Source: Rhabditoides inermis (Eukaryota; Nematoda; Chromadorea; Rhabditida; Rhabditidae). From it: a DNA stretch of 64,000 nucleotides. Location: assembly GCA_963966185.1 (NCBI GenBank), contig CAWZYM010000253.1, positions 248,001-312,000 on the forward strand. The letters run 5' to 3'. The notes under the pieces were generated by a model. That model was not told the DNA's origin and ran no database searches. It saw nothing but the letters and a program-made list of their open reading frames with translations. The stretch's first letter is position 1. The number at the start of each line of letters is the position of its first letter. The translations under genes were made by a program, and so were the position numbers. Below are positions 40,583 through 52,323 of this stretch, in pieces.

Positions 40583-43073
40583 TTAGCGGCGGGTTCCGTC
40601 CTCGAAGAAGACTCCTCCGTCGATGGCGCAGTACTTGGGGCAGATGCCCTTTTCGCCACTGCCTCCCTGCGCTCCAGGCGATCCAGGAGCTCCAGGGTTT
40701 CCGTCGGGTCCCGGCAATCCGTCAGGTCCGTTCGATCCTTTGGCTCCGGGCATACCGGGCGCTCCGTCGGCTCCCGGGGCTCCAGCTGGTCCGGGAGGTC
40801 CGGGAGGTCCAGTCTCTCCAGACGGCCCAGGCTCACCCGGCACAACACCCTCGTTTCCTGCAGGAGTTCCGGGCTCACCAGGAGCTCCAGCGTGTCCTGG
40901 CTCTCCAGCAGATCCGGGAGGTCCCTTTGGTCCCGGCTCTCCAGAAGCCCCATCGGATCCAGGCCGTCCAACACCTCCGGGCGATCCGGCGTCTCCGGGG
41001 GGACCAGGAGGTCCCTGAGGTCCGGGAGGTCCGGCGGGGCAAGGTCTGCACGGCGGGGGAGTGGTGGGATCACAAGGCGCGGACGGAGACGATCCGGGAT
41101 TGCCTGGCATGCCGGCGGCTCCAGGCTTTCCGTGTTTTCCGTTCTTGCCGGCGGGTCCGGGCGGTCCGGGGGGTCCGGGCTTGCAGCACGCCTCGCAGGC
41201 GCCTCCTCCGTTGGTGCCCTGTGCTCCCAGGCCGGCGTACGACTGTCGGACTGCTCGAGTGTGATTGGCGGGGACAGCCCGGAGGTGCTCCACCTCAGTC
41301 CAGATGTCCTTCGCAGAACCCTGCAAACATAACGACACTCAATTCACAGGCTCGAATAGCTGAAAAGTCGCGATCTGCTCAGATTGCTTGCACTCTGATG
41401 CTTTCGGGACTCGACTTCACTCACTCGTGTGTATATACTTTGATTGTGTGTACACACTCTTAGGCAAGTGGATAGCGTCTCAAAAATCGGATGCGAATCG
41501 AACGTGGTTTCGTACCTACTCTTTCTCTCCTTCACGAACAATTAGCATTACTTTCGTCCTCCCCCACTTTCTCTCTCTCTCTCTCTCTATCTCTCGCTCT
41601 CTCTACCTCTCTCTCTACTTTGCAAAGTAGAGATGCGACATGCGAGTGGCGAGAGGGGAATTAGCCCGGGGGAGCTTGCATGTGTAAGTAGGAGCTCCGC
41701 CCAACAGCACTCTGTCATAGCCTCTCTTCGCTCGACGTCCGTTTGACGTGAATCCTCCTCCGATTCCCTATCCACGTCTATTCGATACCAGTTGTATTCA
41801 CTATGCGTGCCTCGTTGGAACGCTACGTGCGGTAGGTTCTTATTTGTTTTTTTTTAGTTACGAATACGTTTTCGACGTTTTTTTGTGAAGACTTTGTCTG
41901 TGTGTCTGACCCTGTGCCTGGCTAATCAAAAATGAGGGTAAGAAGTTGGGAAGCTCTATAATTGGTCGCGTTGCAGCACGAAATGTTCTTTTTCTCTCAT
42001 AATTGCCTAGTCTTGGAGAACTGAGAACGTCTAACGTTTTAATTTTTGCTCACAGCGAATATGTTCCAATGTTTTTTGTCGCTGACTTCAAAATAACGAT
42101 TGTGGTCAACCAGTAACACGGTGTCAACAGAAACTGAGCTACTCAACACCGCATATTCTCAGAAGTGGTTTGTGTGTCTGCAAGACAGCAAGGGTTGGGT
42201 TTGGGAGGAGGAAAGAGATTGGGGGGGGGGGCATAGAGAATAACCTAATTTTGCGGACTACTTTCGAAACATGCTGATTTGAACACTTCCCACCTACGCT
42301 CTTACCCACTACGCGGGAAGAAGCATAAAACAGAAAGACATACGTATGTAGACTTAGTTGTTCGAATTCGCACAAGTTTGCCTTGCTGGACTATGAACAT
42401 CCAAAACAAGCGGCGCGGCAGATTCAGGTGTTTTTGAAATTCTACATACAGAATGATAGAATATGTACCCGGCAGAAGGCGATTTCGGAGTGCATCTGGC
42501 CGCGCACATGGTAAACGTAGTTGTAGATCATCGGGAGGGAGACGGACACTGACAGAACCGCCACCACCTAAACATGAAATGAAAGCAGTAGGAAACTTAA
42601 AAAAACTATACATCGTTGTTTGTGTTTTAGGCATCAACTATTTCTGTTCACTCATTATTAGGTACTAATAAGACATCAGAATTCAGAAAACACGTTCACA
42701 TCACGTGTTTTCTCCCTCTTTACACCAAGCAAATTGAAAGCGTTATTGGTACATTAATCATGTTACATACATATCAGATATGCGTGCTGAGCGCACTTTG
42801 TCACACCATAAAAGCACCGATTACCCACTCGTTCTTTCTATTACGAGCCAGAGAACACGCGACGCCGCTGATTTTTCCAAAGCACCACTGCCAATTACAT
42901 TTCCATCCATAAATTGAAACAACCTAGAATTAGGGGAGTGATTGCGAGAAGTCACAGACTACAGGTAGACAACAGGTGAACTGTATGAAAAGGCTCGATC
43001 TCACCGAGAAGGCGACGGCCGAGTAGGCGACAAACTTGTACGCCTTGATGCGTGTCTCCCAGTCGATGCTCAT
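40583..43073 (-). CDS. Cuticle collagen
   Basis: Structural protein of the nematode cuticle. Three exons (43005-43073, 42469-42567, 40583-41320), all phase 0, give 301 residues. The N-terminal part ([20 protein letters not shown], then [20 protein letters not shown]) is the membrane/homology-box segment of nematode collagens. It is followed by a cysteine cluster, then Gly-X-Y blocks interrupted by short breaks ([19 protein letters not shown] and PAGNEGVVP), and ends [19 protein letters not shown]. Cys pairs flank each triple-helical block, as in the family. The intron between exons 2 and 3 is 1.1 kb. It resembles the group with the RFVAYSAV-type box, but I cannot name an orthologue. It is convergent with the aminopeptidase gene. 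Confidence 0.95.
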
Positions 43074-43107
43074 CCTCCACTGTCTCCTCTCACTCTCCTC
43101 CACACCC

Positions 43108-43115
43108 CTTATATA
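43108..43115 (-). promoter_or_regulatory. TATA box of the collagen gene
   Basis: TATATAAG on the minus strand about 35 bp upstream of the collagen ATG at 43,073. A TATA this close implies a short leader, common in nematode collagen genes that are transcribed strongly in each moult. Confidence 0.65.
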
Positions 43116-44084
43116 CTCCCCTCTCATCCGCGAGATCGGCCGCTTGTAGATATGCTCATACTGGTTGCATACTATTTCGATTGCGTGGCGCGAAGAGTGT
43201 GGCTAGAGAGCGTGTGATTGGAGGAGAGCGCAGACACGTGGCGATCGCGCAGTCTCAAGTATGCGATCGAAACGGGAATGCGGATCTGTTGTGGATCAAG
43301 CACATCCAAATGCGAAATGTCCGTTTCGTGATGAAACGTTCAGTAATGACGTTTCACGCTGAGAAAAGCTGCTCTCGTATGTACGTGATAATGTGTGGCG
43401 ACTTTTGTCTTGGAGTATTATTAAAAATCATATTAACCTGACACATTGGTAAATTTCGCGAAAGAACGACGATTCTGCGTTACTTTCGAATCTGCAACTG
43501 TCAAGAATGCAGCTGAAAATTTGAGTTCAAAATTGGTCCCACCACGAATAGCCTCAACGCTTCAATACTGCAAAAATTGGAGTCGGAGACATAAGCGCAA
43601 ATAAACGAATGCCTTCCACTCGCTTTATGGCTCAGTGCATGTGTGCTGCGTTGTCGTTGTGGCACCGAGCTCTCTGGTTCGAAAAGGGTATAAGATACAT
43701 TTAAAAAATAAGAGAGGAAGAGGGAAAAGGAGGAAGGAAGAGGAAATCAGAGAGAGAGAAAGGTTTTGCGCTCGCGGCGTCAATCACACGTCACGTCTTT
43801 CATCTTTCATCAAATTTGTTCGCACTTTTTTATCGCTTCTCAATCTACCTAATATCGCAAAACACTGAAATATGTCTTATTTAGAAGACAACAGTGCTTG
43901 ATTTTATCTTGAAAAATCGCTGTCAGAGGACATGTAAGTATGTATGTACTCAAAATGTGCGAACGCAGCCGACGTCCTAATAGATTATAGAAGAAAACAT
44001 GCATAGGTAGAGTCATCACTGGCGCAGACAACTTGAGTAGTTGTTCATTCCTCTTTTGCAGAGGGCAAAGGCCACTCAACGATC

Positions 44085-44142
44085 TCTCTCTCTCTATCTC
44101 TATCTCTTTCCCTTATACAATCTCTCTCTTTCTCCCACTCTC

Positions 44143-44189
<47 letters not shown>

Positions 44190-44278
44190 TTCTCTCTTTC
44201 TCTCTCTCTCTGTCTAACTGTCTCATTATCTCTCACCCTCCTACCCTCTCACTGTCTAAGTGTCTCACTGTCTCGCTG

Positions 44279-44336
<58 letters not shown>

Positions 44337-44360
44337 TTCTCGCTCTTTCGCTTTCTCTCT
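44085..44360. repeat. Compound (CT)n tract
   Basis: About 275 bp of CT with interspersed TTT, CACTGTC and CTCACTGTCT words. It produces long Ser-Leu reading frames that are not genes. Confidence 0.9.
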
Positions 44361-44870
44361 ATTTGTTCCACCCTTAGCCCTCTTTCGGCACCTATCTTAT
44401 GCATTTCTTGCGTCGGGTTTGGGAGGATATTGATGCAGTTTCAACTCTCTGGTATGCAGCCCTTTATTCCGCCCCAACCATATTTATTATCTTTTCATTA
44501 TTTTTTTTTGGAAATTCATGTAGCTTATTTTTGCGTACCCTTGTCTTGCTTGTTTCAAACTTTGTACAGAGTTTACTATATTTCTTATTCTGCTGATTGC
44601 AGTTTTCTCTTTCCCATACCTCACACATTCTGCAAGACTTTCATTCATAGAAAGACACGCCCACATACAAAACGTGCACTTCAGTGAATGGAATTTTGGA
44701 GGTAAAGAGTAAGCGGCAATTTATGCGAGCACACATACGCACGCACAGTCATTGTTCTCAAACCTCACTCGACCCACTCTCTAGAGCTGACAACTCACAA
44801 CCCGACAACTAATGCTGCCAGGATACAAGGATAGCGGCCTTTCATCGAAACTTATAACGTTTTGCTCGCG

Positions 44871-44896
44871 TCAGTATAGCTGTTAGTATTCGTATA
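44871..44896 (+). pseudogene. tRNA-Asp-like 5' fragment (degenerate)
   Basis: TCAGTATAGCTGTTAGTATTCG resembles the D-arm region of tRNA-Asp (TAGTATAGTGGTTAGTATCC) and stops before the anticodon arm. It is a weaker copy of the fragment at 62,782. Confidence 0.4.
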
Positions 44897-46955
44897 TAAG
44901 CAGTGTATCCTATCAGAAAACGCGGACTGCGTGTTTCCATAAATGGTGCATGGAATATAACGTCTGCGCTCTCCCACCCGCCTGTCACCACCGTCTCTTT
45001 CGCACTCACTAATCACTCACTCGAGGGCCGGAAATGAGCGCGTAGCCACTCACTTCATCTGCAGTTTTCTCGCAGCTTGGCCATACCCGTTCATTTTCAT
45101 ATTGCTCGTATAGCTTTGATCTGCACGTTCTCTTTGGACTTTCGGCTTTCAGAATGTTATCCTTGTGCGGATGGCGCTCACAGCTCCTGCCTGCCTTCTA
45201 GTAACACTAGCACACTGATATACTCGATGCAATGTATTCCCAATTGGCAGTTCACATATTGCTTTCTTCACTTTCTGACAAGTTCTACAACATATATTAC
45301 TCTCTTTTCACTCATATACTGATATTGGGGGGCTGTAAACGAAAACGTCCTTATATGTATGTCCGTTGTATGCAAACTATTACCGGTTATGTTTGCTCTA
45401 TTGCGTTGTTAGAACATATATGTATGTCTATAATGCATGCTTCAAAATTTCACGCGTTTTGCCGACGGATCGCTCAAAAGGTTCATGCATTATTCATTCA
45501 TTATCGCACACACTACTTTCGCTCGCATTCATAGCGTTTCACAGTCGTCTCTCTCTCAGTTTCCGAAATGGATGAGGAAATGTGATTAGGAAGGCAGCAC
45601 ATAATTAGGGATGCTAGAGAAGTATTCTAAAAACTGCATTCAATTCTGCAACTCTCGCATGTGTTTTACATTGCACACTTATATATACTTAGATGTTCTA
45701 TCAAATCGCGCAAATAATTTGTGTTGCTTGTTGAAGGTAGTGTAATCTCTCAACGCTAAATTTCAAACATGAAAAATTTGTATTATATACTTTCTATAGT
45801 AATGACTTATGATGATTGATGCATGTTCCGTTTAATAATAATCACTTAAAAAATACAACTTCATTTAATCTACCGAAAGCGCCTATTGACGTGTCTTACG
45901 TCGTAAATCTCAGACTATGAAAGTTGCGGCGTTTAGCGGCGATATTTCAATGTCAGCTGTTTGCTCGAATGTTTTGGGTTTCTGTTTATTATTTCACTTA
46001 TTATTTATTATCTGAGGTATAAAAAGCCTTTAAACATTATAGAACTGGGTTTTCTTCGTTTTTTTCTTTAAAAAATATCGTCGATAAACGTGTCATGATT
46101 TGTTTCCTAGCCAGAATCAGAGGGTACACTACTTTTAACTTTGTTACATTGTTTTTTCAAACATAGATCGGTCACTACAATTAAAAAAACGCATAAACAG
46201 GAGTCTTCTCAGCTTCTCACAGTCTACCAATCGCCAGCGAATCCCTATTCTTTGGTTGCTGTTTTCTGATATACACGCATATATGTACGCATTGCTTACC
46301 AGAGCACTTTTGTTGAGCTCGCTAAGGCGTGAGCACTGTTAATCACATAGAACATCAAACTAAGTGTTTATCTGTACATCATATTGATACTTTGACGCGA
46401 TTGTTCTGTATTATATCCTCACAGTGTATCTGAAAAGTTTAAGGTGCCCCAGTGAGATCGGCGAATAAGATTTATGATGAGGACACATACATAAGTAGAT
46501 TGAATTTTCGTTCGCTTGCATTTGATTCTTGTTCAGAAAGAATTCAGTTCATCACTACTGTTTGATATAGAGTATTACTCTTGTTCATGGTACAAACGGT
46601 AGCCGCATCTTAAGACACTATTTTCCGCCTCTAGTCCTCCATAATGTTCAGCGGTTCAGCGCAAGACATTCTGACTACGCGAATTGCGTCATTTGCAATT
46701 TAAATGAAACAAATAACTGCGTTTGAAACTTTCACTCTCTATGAAAGGTTGTCACTGTTCTCATGCAATGCTAGACTCATTATGAACAATATCGCTAACC
46801 GCTCCTCTAGAAGTTAAAAGACTTGAAAAAGTCTCTAAAAAGTAGTTTTAATTAGTAATTTCGAAATTTCTTCAACAGAACTTTTCAAAACTCGACTTAA
46901 AAGAAACTACAAGAGCGCCGTAACGTGAGAATAGGAGAATACCCTATACTTTAGT

Positions 46956-47258
46956 CACGGCCTAGCGCGCGTTCACTGATTTGAGTGAACCTAAACGCAC
47001 GCAACGCACACGCAACGCGTCTCCCATGAAGAAAATAAAGCTCATCGTCATTGTCGATTTCTGAGAGACTGCGAATGTGGTCTAATGTCCTGAAGGCTAG
47101 CGAGCGCGTTCAGTGATCTGTTCACCGCAAGTTCGATTCCTTTCGCTGCCACAATTTTGTTTAAATGCTTGAGCCAACCGCGACGCGGATCTGATGCGTT
47201 GCGTGCGTCTGGGTTCACCGGTCAGTGAACAAATGAGTGACACTACGGGCGGGCCGTG
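46956..47258. mobile_element. Inverted-repeat element with TTAGT target duplication
   Basis: Both ends begin CACGGCC (inward) and are flanked by TTAGT (46,951-46,955 and 47,259-47,263), a 5-bp target duplication. A second pairing block (GTTCACTGA and ACGCACGCAAC) follows in each arm. The centre (47,078-47,152) contains a tRNA-like region with a B-box-like AGTTCGATTCC, closed by GTGG and CCAC, and then CAATTTTGTTTAAAT. Length is about 303 bp with no ORF. It is 90 bp upstream of the receptor start codon. Confidence 0.8.
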
Positions 47259-47349
47259 TTAGTACACTAAATAGTGCTAGCATCTAATTTGTGATATCGC
47301 TATATATGTACAAACAGTAGTTTGACTTTTTGTCGCACGTTCTTTCAGG

Positions 47350-50300
47350 ATGGACGCGGCAGTTCTACAGGAATGGGCGCGGGTGTCGGTGTTTCTGTCG
47401 TGGGCTGTGAAGATACTGGTCGCCTTCTCCATCCCACTCTACTGCTACTCCATATCCAGCCTACTGCGCAGCCAGTGAGTATAGAATCTTGTTAAAATTT
47501 CACCATACATATAGATTTTCTTCTATCTGCATTGTAAAACCAATTCGTCAAGTGCTAATCGTATAGTGTACATCACGACAATACTCGTACATACCTGTGT
47601 TTGTCAACACCCCCCTTTGTCTTTGGAGAGTCAGTACCGCATTAGAAGACTCTTGAGATCGTCACAACAACTCTTCGGTATTTATTGTTGGAAATCTCAC
47701 CTTCTGATCGGACTACTGGTGACATACACTTGGATGGTAAAAAACGGGACTCTTAGACGAAATTTTAGCATATCACTAGAACGATTACAAAAAACATGTT
47801 GACCGAACCATCATGATCTGAAAATAGTTTCCTGAAAAGGACGCATCACAGTTTTGAGTTTTGCGCGCGGTGCGCACGAATACTTAAAGTGCGCAGACCA
47901 GCGCGCGCGGGCAGCTTGGACCTCCTAAGTACAAAACGTTAACGATGCGTAAAATTTTCAGAGTAACACTTGTACATATGCAAAACGCGTCAAATTTTTG
48001 ACGAGAAAAAAGGAAATGATGGTGTTCTAACAAACAGTCGAACTTTGCTGAAGATACAGTTTGTACGATGTACTTCTGTGTTTCAGCCGTCGTAACTCGC
48101 AGTACTTCCCCTATCTGATGGCTATCCTATGCGCCAATCTCGTCACCATCTCCACCCAATCACTCTCCCTACTCATGCAGTACGAGATATACATATTCTC
48201 CGGTCAGTTGTTGCTCACGGTAGTTCACGTGCGAGAATAGGCTCTATCTAACAGTCAAATGGAATGAACTTGAATATGGCTTTGTTTCCTCCGTGCGAAT
48301 GGACTGTTGATTGTTGATCTTGACTGTCTGGAATCTTTTCTGAAAGTGCAATGCATAATTAGATGGGTTCTTCATTGTTGCGAGCTGCCATATGGAAAGT
48401 GGTTCGGCCTGTCAATGCGTATGTCGATGGTAGAAGACTGGGGAGAGTGGAATAGAAGGCGGATAACAAACAAACAACGGTGACGGGCTCCATAGTAAAC
48501 AATTGGTGTTGTCTAGAAGAGCACTCTTACTCTTACTTACTCAATGGCTGCACTGAGACAGTAGTCTCTAGTAGCTTGCCCTTCAATTGACCACGCTCTC
48601 ATCAAATATAGTATGAATGTAATCCTCTCGTCTCTCATCTCTTATCATGCGATACACAACAGAATGCTATTAAGAAAGATGGGACAAAATTGATGGATTG
48701 TACTATGAATAGAATATGATGAGAATGGGAGCCTTACAGGTGCGTACTTCTGCAAGCTGCTTGCTTTCGCAGCCAATGGCTCGTCGTGTTTCGCTCACTG
48801 GACGTGGGTGGCGTTGTTCGCTCGTCGACTCGCAGCTGTCACCGGACCACCCAGGGCGGCCGGCAGAGACCGCGCAGCCATACCTGTCATCGCAAGGTAA
48901 CCATGTCGTGCACTCAATGAGACGTGGTGAACTAACGCCCCCCACCCCTCCCCCCGTTAGCTGGGTGATCTGTAATATGATAGATGATAGCGTCATTCCC
49001 GCGTGGCTTCCGCTTTCATTCAGCGATCCGTTCTTCCGCATGAGCATTAAACATTCGAGTATCCAATGTCCAAATGCTGAGATCACACTCTCTTTTTTCT
49101 TTTCTCTCTTTTTCTTTATTCCGCTCTCCCAATCTTCCTCTTCTCGCATGTTCACCTTTATGGACGGATTCTTAGGACAGCCGTCGGGTTTTGGCATTTA
49201 TCAGAATCAGATAGACGGGCTTCACATTGATTCTTGAACACTAAAGCAACACTGAATGCTTTAATGTGCAAGAATCACTTGACAGAAGTTATAATGGAAA
49301 AAAACAAGAATATATGAAACGGACTGAGAACAAAACTGGACGTGTGTTGTGTTTAGTGTAGCTGTGGTGGCTGGTCTGACGCAGTCGTGGACGTCGCTGC
49401 TCATGACTCAGAACGAGATTCGCACCTCCGAATACGACGTCGCATACCACTGTGGGGCTGACAAGAACCGCGTCAGGTACGTCATACAGCCCTCGAGCGG
49501 TTCTAACAACTATCAAGTTATCAAGAATTGTCGTCAGTGTTATTACAATTTACCCTCAAGTTTATTGGCATGTTTCAACTCTTGTTCTTCGAGTTTTCTC
49601 GTAATTACCGTCAAGAGCAGTGCGTTCAATCGCGAACTGCTGTACTTATCTTGCCACAGGAAGCCAGTTTAATTACACAAGCAGGAAGTCTTTTGCATAA
49701 AATAATAGTTTGTAAAAATGAAGTAATAGAGAGCTACAGATGAGAAAGAAGATGAATGCCTCATCATTAGTAGTCTAAATTTTGCACCTCTATAGTACGG
49801 TGTGTATTTTGAAATATGTTTGAAAAAGGTGCATATTTACTATATTTTAGTTTGAATTCGAATGTTAAGCTTGGTTTCGGTTACGAAATTATTCGAGAGA
49901 GAAAAAAACCGTATAATGAGGCTGTTTTCGCATGAACTCCTCGTCATTTCTCGTTTGTATCAACCGCCGATAATCGCAAGACTTACTGTAAAAATAGGGG
50001 ATACCCTATATTGCACAATTACGTGATGGTCATCGGTAAGAAGATCTACTCGCTATCTAAACAAACAAAGTGTCTAGGATGGGGAGAGTATGCACCAGAC
50101 ACTAAGGCAGTGTGCATAGTGCACAGGTCGGTTTCTAGTAGTGCAGTGAGTAGTGTGCATATATGCGTTTGCAGATGCTAATATAAAAGATTCCTTCCGA
50201 AAGAATGATGAATCAGTTGATACACTAGCAATAATGAAACAGTACACAAAGGTACACGGAAAGTTCTTAGAAAAATGACATAATGCATAAGTTGGATATT

Positions 50301-52323
50301 AATGTAGTTGTTTTTCAGTGCAACGGTTCTTCGAGCAATCGTCATAATCGAGTCGATGTTCACATTCGCCATTCCTCTTGTTCTGACGGTCATCTGCGAT
50401 GTAGCCGTGTTCTTCTTCAGGTAAGTCAACCAGTCAAAGGAATCACAACAATCAATCTGTCTCTTCAAAGACTAGTACGCACACTGCAACCAATTTAAAC
50501 GACACTTTCACTATAAGTACCCGTTTTTTTCATAAAAAAGAGAAGTACTGTTTTTATTCCTGTTCACTCATATATGTTATTAATAACAGAAAGCCTTAAA
50601 ATCGTGGAGCATTTGTAGGTTTACAATCGAAAAAAATATATTTGCAGATACCCTTGCGATTCGAAGTTCACTTTGGTTTCGGCCGAGTCTCTTCATGAGA
50701 AGGAGAAGGCGCGATATTCCGACTCTTCATACCTCAAGATTGTTAGCCAGAAAACAATTATTGTGAGTGTCTTAGTTCATTTTTGTGCACTATTCACATT
50801 TCTATTCTAGCAACACATTTTTTCATGCGTTTCAAACTGTTTTTTTGTGACTCGTTACTTTGAAATCTTAAACTTTGTTTGTTGCAGAAAGATTGTTTGA
50901 GCTCACAATAGGTCTGGTTCTGTTTTGACGACAGTTTGCATAACAACAGTTAAATTAGCGCAGGGAAGAAGGTTGCATGAATGACGTCCCCACGTCCACA
51001 CCCTTACATGCACGTCTTGTACTTGCCAGTGCGTATGGCACTCGCAGGGTTCTTCTATGCAAACGTTCGAGTCTCGTCTCACATTCCGCAAACCTTCTGA
51101 ATACGTGATAATGAGTGCTTAGGTAAAAAGAACAAGTATTTGCGAAAATAAGTTTTTCAGGGCGCTTATGAGTAATAGATGAATCATTAATGCATCATTC
51201 CTGATTTGGCAAGATAAACTCCTGGCAAAAGCGTTTTTTTTTTGTTATCAGATACTTACTTACAAGTGGAACAAGAAGAGGAGCAGAAGAACTGGCGAAT
51301 ATTTAGAAGACTATGTATCTACATGGTCATCACATACATAATCAGTGTGGAGGTGGGAAGTCGCCGGTTGATGTGTCGATCCGTCATGCTGGCACATCTT
51401 ATGGTTCTTTTCCAAGAGTGCAGAATTGGAGACACGCATACACTGTTACTCATGCTATGCTGAAAAGATGTTTGTAATAGTCTCGGTTGTAACCGCAAGG
51501 GCACTGATTTTGAGTCGATTTCCAATGGGAAAACTCCAAAACTTAATTACTCACTTCAAACTTATCGCACAGCGCCCAGTTTTCTGGAGAAGATGCCCAG
51601 ATATGTGGAATGCCAAGAGAACTCTAGTGTTCAATTTTTCGATTTTCGTCATTTCTACCGTATTTGACCAAAAAACACACTATCGGGGCATATTTGCATA
51701 AAATTTTCGTCTGTCTGGCGAGCTAGAGATAATGCCGTACGATGAAAGGGGGGAATGGCCTATATTAAAATTTATGTGAAGATTACTGTACGTGTTGTGT
51801 TGCAGGGTGCGCAGCGTCGCCGCCACTCTGCCATCCGCCGCTGTCTTCTCATGTGCACGCTGAACCTCCTCCTCAATCTGCCCAACTTCGTCCTCCAACT
51901 CCTCGACGAGTTCTACGACCTCGGCAACAGCATATGGTTCCTCAAGGTGAGGGTGCGGGGTCGCAGGCGTCTCTATCCCAGTTTGCAGGCGGATGCGGTT
52001 GCGTACGTGCAGTACATGCTCCAGTTCCCGCTCGTTCCCATCTACGTGCACTTCTTGCGACAGGTGTGTTGTTGATCTTTTTCACGAAAATTCATTGCTA
52101 CCGCTGTGCACTAGTAATGTCGACTTTTCTAGGATTGGCAGGGCACGCACCACAATGTCACTAACTATGTTTCGCTTGCACCCTCAAAGTGAGTTATTGA
52201 AACGTCTATCTACGTGTGTTCTCTGTTTCAACGGTTCATTGCAGATGTGCTTTTTCTGCCACTGAAGTCGGCAGAAGGACTAGCGACAAGAGCGAACGCA
52301 ACCCCACCCCACAACCCATTTGA
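47350..52323 (+). CDS. Seven-transmembrane receptor (GPCR-like), unidentified subfamily
   Basis: Exons 47350-47474, 48087-48202, 48773-48896, 49357-49476, 50319-50420, 50648-50762, 51806-51946, 51989-52063, 52133-52188 and 52245-52323 keep phase and give 350 residues. Hydrophobic segments include FLSWAVKILVAFSIPLYCY (TM1), LMAILCANLVTIS (TM2), SCFAHWTWVALFARRLAAV (TM3, Cys at its start and ARR where many have DRY), ESMFTFAIPLVLTVICDVAV (TM5, with the proline) and CLLMCTLNLLLNLPNFVLQL (TM6-like). Loop 3 is basic (AQRRRHSAIRRC) and the tail is Ser/Thr-rich. The shape and length fit a peptide-receptor-like nematode GPCR, but no ligand can be named. TTTCAG ends one base before the ATG, a likely trans-splice acceptor. 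A possible extra 21-codon exon is at 51,252-51,314. Confidence 0.75.

Larger units (their letters stand above)
43116..47349. other. Divergent spacer between collagen and receptor genes
   Basis: About 4.2 kb with no supported exon. It contains long CT tracts (44,085-44,360), a tRNA-Asp-like fragment (44,871-44,896) and an inverted-rep element (46,956-47,258). It must include the collagen upstream region and the receptor promoter. Confidence 0.5.

Noticed and set aside
40534..41463. Plus-strand ORF of 309 codons (and a 252-codon one) opposite the collagen
   Set aside because: They are antisense shadows of the Gly-X-Y repeats; the minus-strand collagen has the family N-terminus, cysteines, introns, TATA box and poly(A) signal.
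44033..44377. Ser/Leu-rich ORFs in CT tracts
   Set aside because: Low-complexity translation of (CT)n; the same appears at every GA/CT tract.
48716..49237. 173-codon ORF overlapping receptor exon 3
   Set aside because: Wrong frame: the receptor frame enters at 48,773 from the upstream exon in phase and leaves at 48,896 at a GTAACC donor.
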